Assembly: GCA_025352225.1 (NCBI GenBank)
Contig: JANXTT010000138.1
Span: 1-64,000 of the forward strand
From: Mucilaginibacter sp.
GTDB lineage: Bacteria; Bacteroidota; Bacteroidia; Sphingobacteriales; Sphingobacteriaceae
Direction of reading: 5' to 3'
Length of the DNA: 64,000 nt
Shown here: one piece after another, positions 61,879 through 64,000 of the stretch
Layout: each line of letters opens with the position of its first letter
Position numbering within the stretch: position 1 is the first letter of the stretch
The notes under the pieces: model-generated
Seen by the model: the letters and a program-made list of their open reading frames with translations, nothing else
What the model was told of the DNA's origin: nothing
Database searches by the model: none
Position numbers and translations under genes: made by a program

Positions 61879-62733
61879 CTATCTCATCCATAACCTGTCT
61901 ATCAAAAAAAACACGGCAAAAACTACGCTTGCAATGCCGTTGGTTGTCATAAAAGCGAAGTTAACCCTGCTCAGGTCGTTAGGTTTAACCAGCAGGTGCT
62001 GATAGATAAGCATGGAGCAGAAGAAAACAATACCCGCGTAATATGGCCAGCCCATCAAAGTAAATGCAGCCGGGAGCATAATAAAGATGGCCGATAACAC
62101 ATGCAAAAATGTAGATAGTCTTAACGCGTTAACTTTACCCAAATAAGCTGGGATGGAATGCAGGTTGTGGCTGCGGTCAAAATCTTCATCCTGCAAGGCA
62201 TAAATAATATCAAACCCGCTTACCCAGCATAAAACAGCAAGCGAAAAAAAGATGGGTAATAGCGCAAATTGGCCGGTTACCACCAGGTACGCCCCTATGG
62301 GAGCCAGTGATAGGCCCAGCCCCAGCACCAAATGGCAAAGTGCCGTAAAGCGTTTTGTTGCACTATAGCCCAAAACCACAAACAATGCTATTGGCGACAG
62401 GTAGAAGCATAGATGATTAATGAACCATGTTGTAATGATAAACAACGCGCAGTTAATGAGCGTAAAGGTTAAAGCCGCCTTTGCCGTTAACCTGCCAGCT
62501 GGAATATCGCGCACCTGGGTGCGCGGGTTTTTGGCATCAATATCCCTGTCCAGATATCGGTTGAAGGCCATAGCAGCGTTACGTGCAAAAACCATGCACA
62601 TCACCGTAAAAACCAATTTTTGCCATTCAAAGGGGTGGTTGGTAGTGGTAACGGCCAAAAAGAAGCCAATAAAGGCAAATGGCATGGCAAATATGGTATG
62701 TGAAAACGTAACTAATGAAAGGTATTTTTTCAT
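61879..62733 (-). CDS. UbiA family prenyltransferase (MqnP-like)
   Basis: The 284-residue product from ATG 62733 is a multi-helix membrane protein. It has the first Asp-rich motif AFNRYLDRDIDAKNPRT and the second YALQDEDFDRSHNLHSIPAYLG. It resembles the 4-hydroxybenzoate-type prenyltransferases that in Bacteroidota act in menaquinone synthesis by the futalosine route (MqnP), which is inference. An earlier in-frame ATG (62757) would add eight residues. It lies 60-85 nt downstream of engB and may share its transcript. Confidence 0.88.
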   Translation of the reverse strand: MKKYLSLVTFSHTIFAMPFAFIGFFLAVTTTNHPFEWQKLVFTVMCMVFARNAAMAFNRYLDRDIDAKNPRTQVRDIPAGRLTAKAALTFTLINCALFIITTWFINHLCFYLSPIALFVVLGYSATKRFTALCHLVLGLGLSLAPIGAYLVVTGQFALLPIFFSLAVLCWVSGFDIIYALQDEDFDRSHNLHSIPAYLGKVNALRLSTFLHVLSAIFIMLPAAFTLMGWPYYAGIVFFCSMLIYQHLLVKPNDLSRVNFAFMTTNGIASVVFAVFFLIDRLWMR

Positions 62734-62817
62734 GTTATTATTTATTCTGTTTAGCATAGCTTACCGGCGATACTCTGCTCTTGAAACGTTGGAGGGCGGG
62801 CTACAATATTCCAACAA

Positions 62818-63462
62818 TTATATTGAGTTTTTATAAGCCTCGTACGCTGCGGCTACGCTTTTGTAATCAAAATTATCGTTAATGGAGCCTATAAAGTTTA
62901 AAACCTCATCGCGCCCGTTCTGTAGCTCTGCCGATGTGATAAAGATAGTAGGGATCTCTTCAAAAGTAGCCAGAAACGCTTTTTTAAATTTGCTGATGTT
63001 CTGATCGGTTTTAACGCCCGATTGTTTATCGGCTTTGGTAAAAGCTAAAACAAACGGGATGCTTTTTTCGCCAAGCCAGCCGCAAAACTCCAGGTCTATT
63101 TTTTGCGGTTCTAGCCGGCTGTCAATCAGTACAAATACACATTGCAGGCTTTCGCGTTTGTCTAAATAAGCACGTATAAACTTGTTCCAATCTTCTTTTT
63201 TGCTTTTGGAAATCCGGGCGTAACCATAACCTGGTAAATCAACAATATACCAGCTTTCGTTGATTAAAAAATGGTTAATCAATTGCGTTTTGCCCGGTGT
63301 TTGCGATGTTTTAGCCAACCCCTTTTTATTAGTCAACATATTAATAAGCGACGATTTACCTACGTTAGAGCGGCCAATAAAAGCGTACTCTGGTTTAAGC
63401 GGCGGGGGCAATTTTGATATCTGGGTGTTGCTGCAAAGAAAATCGGCAGTTTTTACAATCAT
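62818..63462 (-). CDS. engB: Ribosome biogenesis GTP-binding protein YihA/YsxC
   Basis: The 214-residue product has a complete G domain: G1 GRSNVGKSSLINML, G2 around KTSQTPGKTQLIN, G3 DLPGYG, G4 FTKADK and G5 ITSAELQNG. It is the essential EngB-type GTPase for 50S subunit assembly. The length is normal. Confidence 0.96.
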   Translation of the reverse strand: MIVKTADFLCSNTQISKLPPPLKPEYAFIGRSNVGKSSLINMLTNKKGLAKTSQTPGKTQLINHFLINESWYIVDLPGYGYARISKSKKEDWNKFIRAYLDKRESLQCVFVLIDSRLEPQKIDLEFCGWLGEKSIPFVLAFTKADKQSGVKTDQNISKFKKAFLATFEEIPTIFITSAELQNGRDEVLNFIGSINDNFDYKSVAAAYEAYKNSI

Positions 63463-63771
63463 ACTGCAAAGTTAACACTTATTTAGTTTTTGCTTTATTA
63501 AACTTGTATAACAGTGTTAGCAAGAGATATCTCCTCCATGTTTTCAAAGTTATGCTGCTTGCTGCTAACTACTTGCTACGCATTGTATCAAACTCCTACT
63601 ATTGCCATTTTCGCAACAAAAATTGAAGGTACATGGGTATTTTTGGGTTTTTTTTCTTATTTTTTCAATGGTCTATTATCAAAATTGCAAAATATTAATC
63701 ACATAAACGAGGGCCTGACCAATAACCAAAATAACACATGGGTAAAAATGGGTACAGAATAAAAAAGGATC
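63463..63771. other. Intergenic stretch with short heptamer run
   Basis: About 310 nt upstream of engB with no credible gene; the open frames here have no family character. Four heptamers GCTGCTT, GCTGCTA, ACTACTT, GCTACGC (63554-63581) are the only repeat seen. The engB promoter is probably close to 63470-63500. Confidence 0.35.
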
Positions 63772-63843
63772 TGTCATGCTGAGCTTGTCGAAGTATGGTG
63801 TGCGGGCCTCTGCGCTCCGTTCTTCGACGGGCTCAGAATGACA
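63772..63843. repeat. Palindromic intergenic repeat element
   Basis: TGTCATGCTGAGCTTGTCGA (with AG, 63772-63793) and its near complement (63822-63843, three mismatches) form a 22-bp stem with a 28-nt loop. The arm sequence TGTCATxCTGAGC...GTCGAAG is a recurrent dispersed element seen between genes in many bacterial genomes, which is family knowledge recalled, not checked. It has no coding capacity. Confidence 0.75.
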
Positions 63844-63851
63844 CCCAGCGC

Positions 63852-63949
63852 ACTTTTGGCTTTCGACTTTCAACTTTTGGCTTTTAGCTTTTGGCTTTTG
63901 ACTTTCAACTTTTGGCTTTCGGCTTTCGGCTTTCGGCTTTCGGCTTTCG
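63852..63949. repeat. Array of 14 heptamers, (A/G)CTTT(T/C)(G/A)
   Basis: Fourteen perfect 7-nt units follow one another: ACTTTTG, GCTTTCG, ACTTTCA, ACTTTTG, GCTTTTA, GCTTTTG, GCTTTTG, ACTTTCA, ACTTTTG, then GCTTTCG five times. The pair ACTTTCA-ACTTTTG occurs twice. Variation is at the first and last two positions only. It adjoins the palindromic element at 63772. Confidence 0.85.
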
Positions 63950-64000
63950 TAAGCTATACAAGATACCTTTAATTTCGGACAATAGCAAGAAACAGAATGG

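Noticed and set aside
63514..63762. An 82-codon frame upstream of engB
   Set aside because: No start signal, low-complexity Phe-rich peptide and no recognisable family.
63772..63949. CRISPR-like array
   Set aside because: The units are only 7 nt and contiguous, with no spacers and no cas genes.

Overview
The window looks like a chromosomal segment of a soil- or plant-associated Bacteroidota, most likely Sphingobacteriaceae (Mucilaginibacter/Pedobacter-like). This rests on gene content: SusC/SusD with ECF sigma/FecR control, a PorP/SprF protein with a type IX (type B) sorting domain, WG-repeat and DinB proteins, and A/T-rich promoters with TAnnTTTG -7 boxes. There are no rRNA genes, CRISPR arrays, phage genes or transposases. 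Genus assignment is inference.

Layout. 1-4 kb: a small T9SS-type secretion locus (two short Ig-like secreted proteins, a third carrying the C-terminal sorting domain, and PorP/SprF). 4-36 kb: a large polysaccharide-utilization region. On the minus strand are a GH74 xyloglucanase, a GH53 endo-galactanase lipoprotein and a GH29 fucosidase. A plus-strand block follows with ECF sigma, a second GH29, FecR, STN-type SusC, SusD, a GH43 arabinanase and a GH51 arabinofuranosidase. Then come two minus-strand GH43 paralogues. The last block is on the plus strand: PQQ-type sugar dehydrogenase, cytochrome c, GH2 galactosidase, a beta-propeller protein, a GH39 enzyme and an (alpha/alpha)6-barrel glycosidase. 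Together they fit sensing, import and stripping of pectic arabinan/arabinogalactan side chains, with extra activities on xyloglucan and fucosylated ends. The SusC N-terminal STN domain, FecR and ECF sigma form a complete trans-envelope signalling chain.

36-64 kb is mostly housekeeping and scattered accessory genes: secreted histidine phosphatase, orphan response regulator, Spy-like protein, accA, tRNA-Gln, prs, ribosomal L25/Ctc, DUF2147 protein, CE1-like esterase, Dabb protein, a possible Pyr4/PaxB-type membrane terpene cyclase, OsmC, an old yellow enzyme, a metallo-beta-lactamase-fold lipase-like protein, TPR protein, AraC regulator, tRNA-Val, SRP RNA, YpdA-type reductase, an MG2/plug-like surface protein, M28 peptidase, WG-repeat protein, DinB, DUF3887 hydrolase, M3 oligoendopeptidase, a RES/Xre toxin-antitoxin pair, a UbiA prenyltransferase and EngB.

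The least explained signals are: a fucosidase gene sitting between sigma factor and anti-sigma factor with the intergenic GGGGGTA hairpin motif present on both sides; a structured leader with a terminator-like hairpin ahead of susC; a sugar dehydrogenase/cytochrome c pair inside the glycan locus; the possible terpene cyclase; and three intergenic arrays with a strict 7-nt period, two of them next to stable RNA genes.
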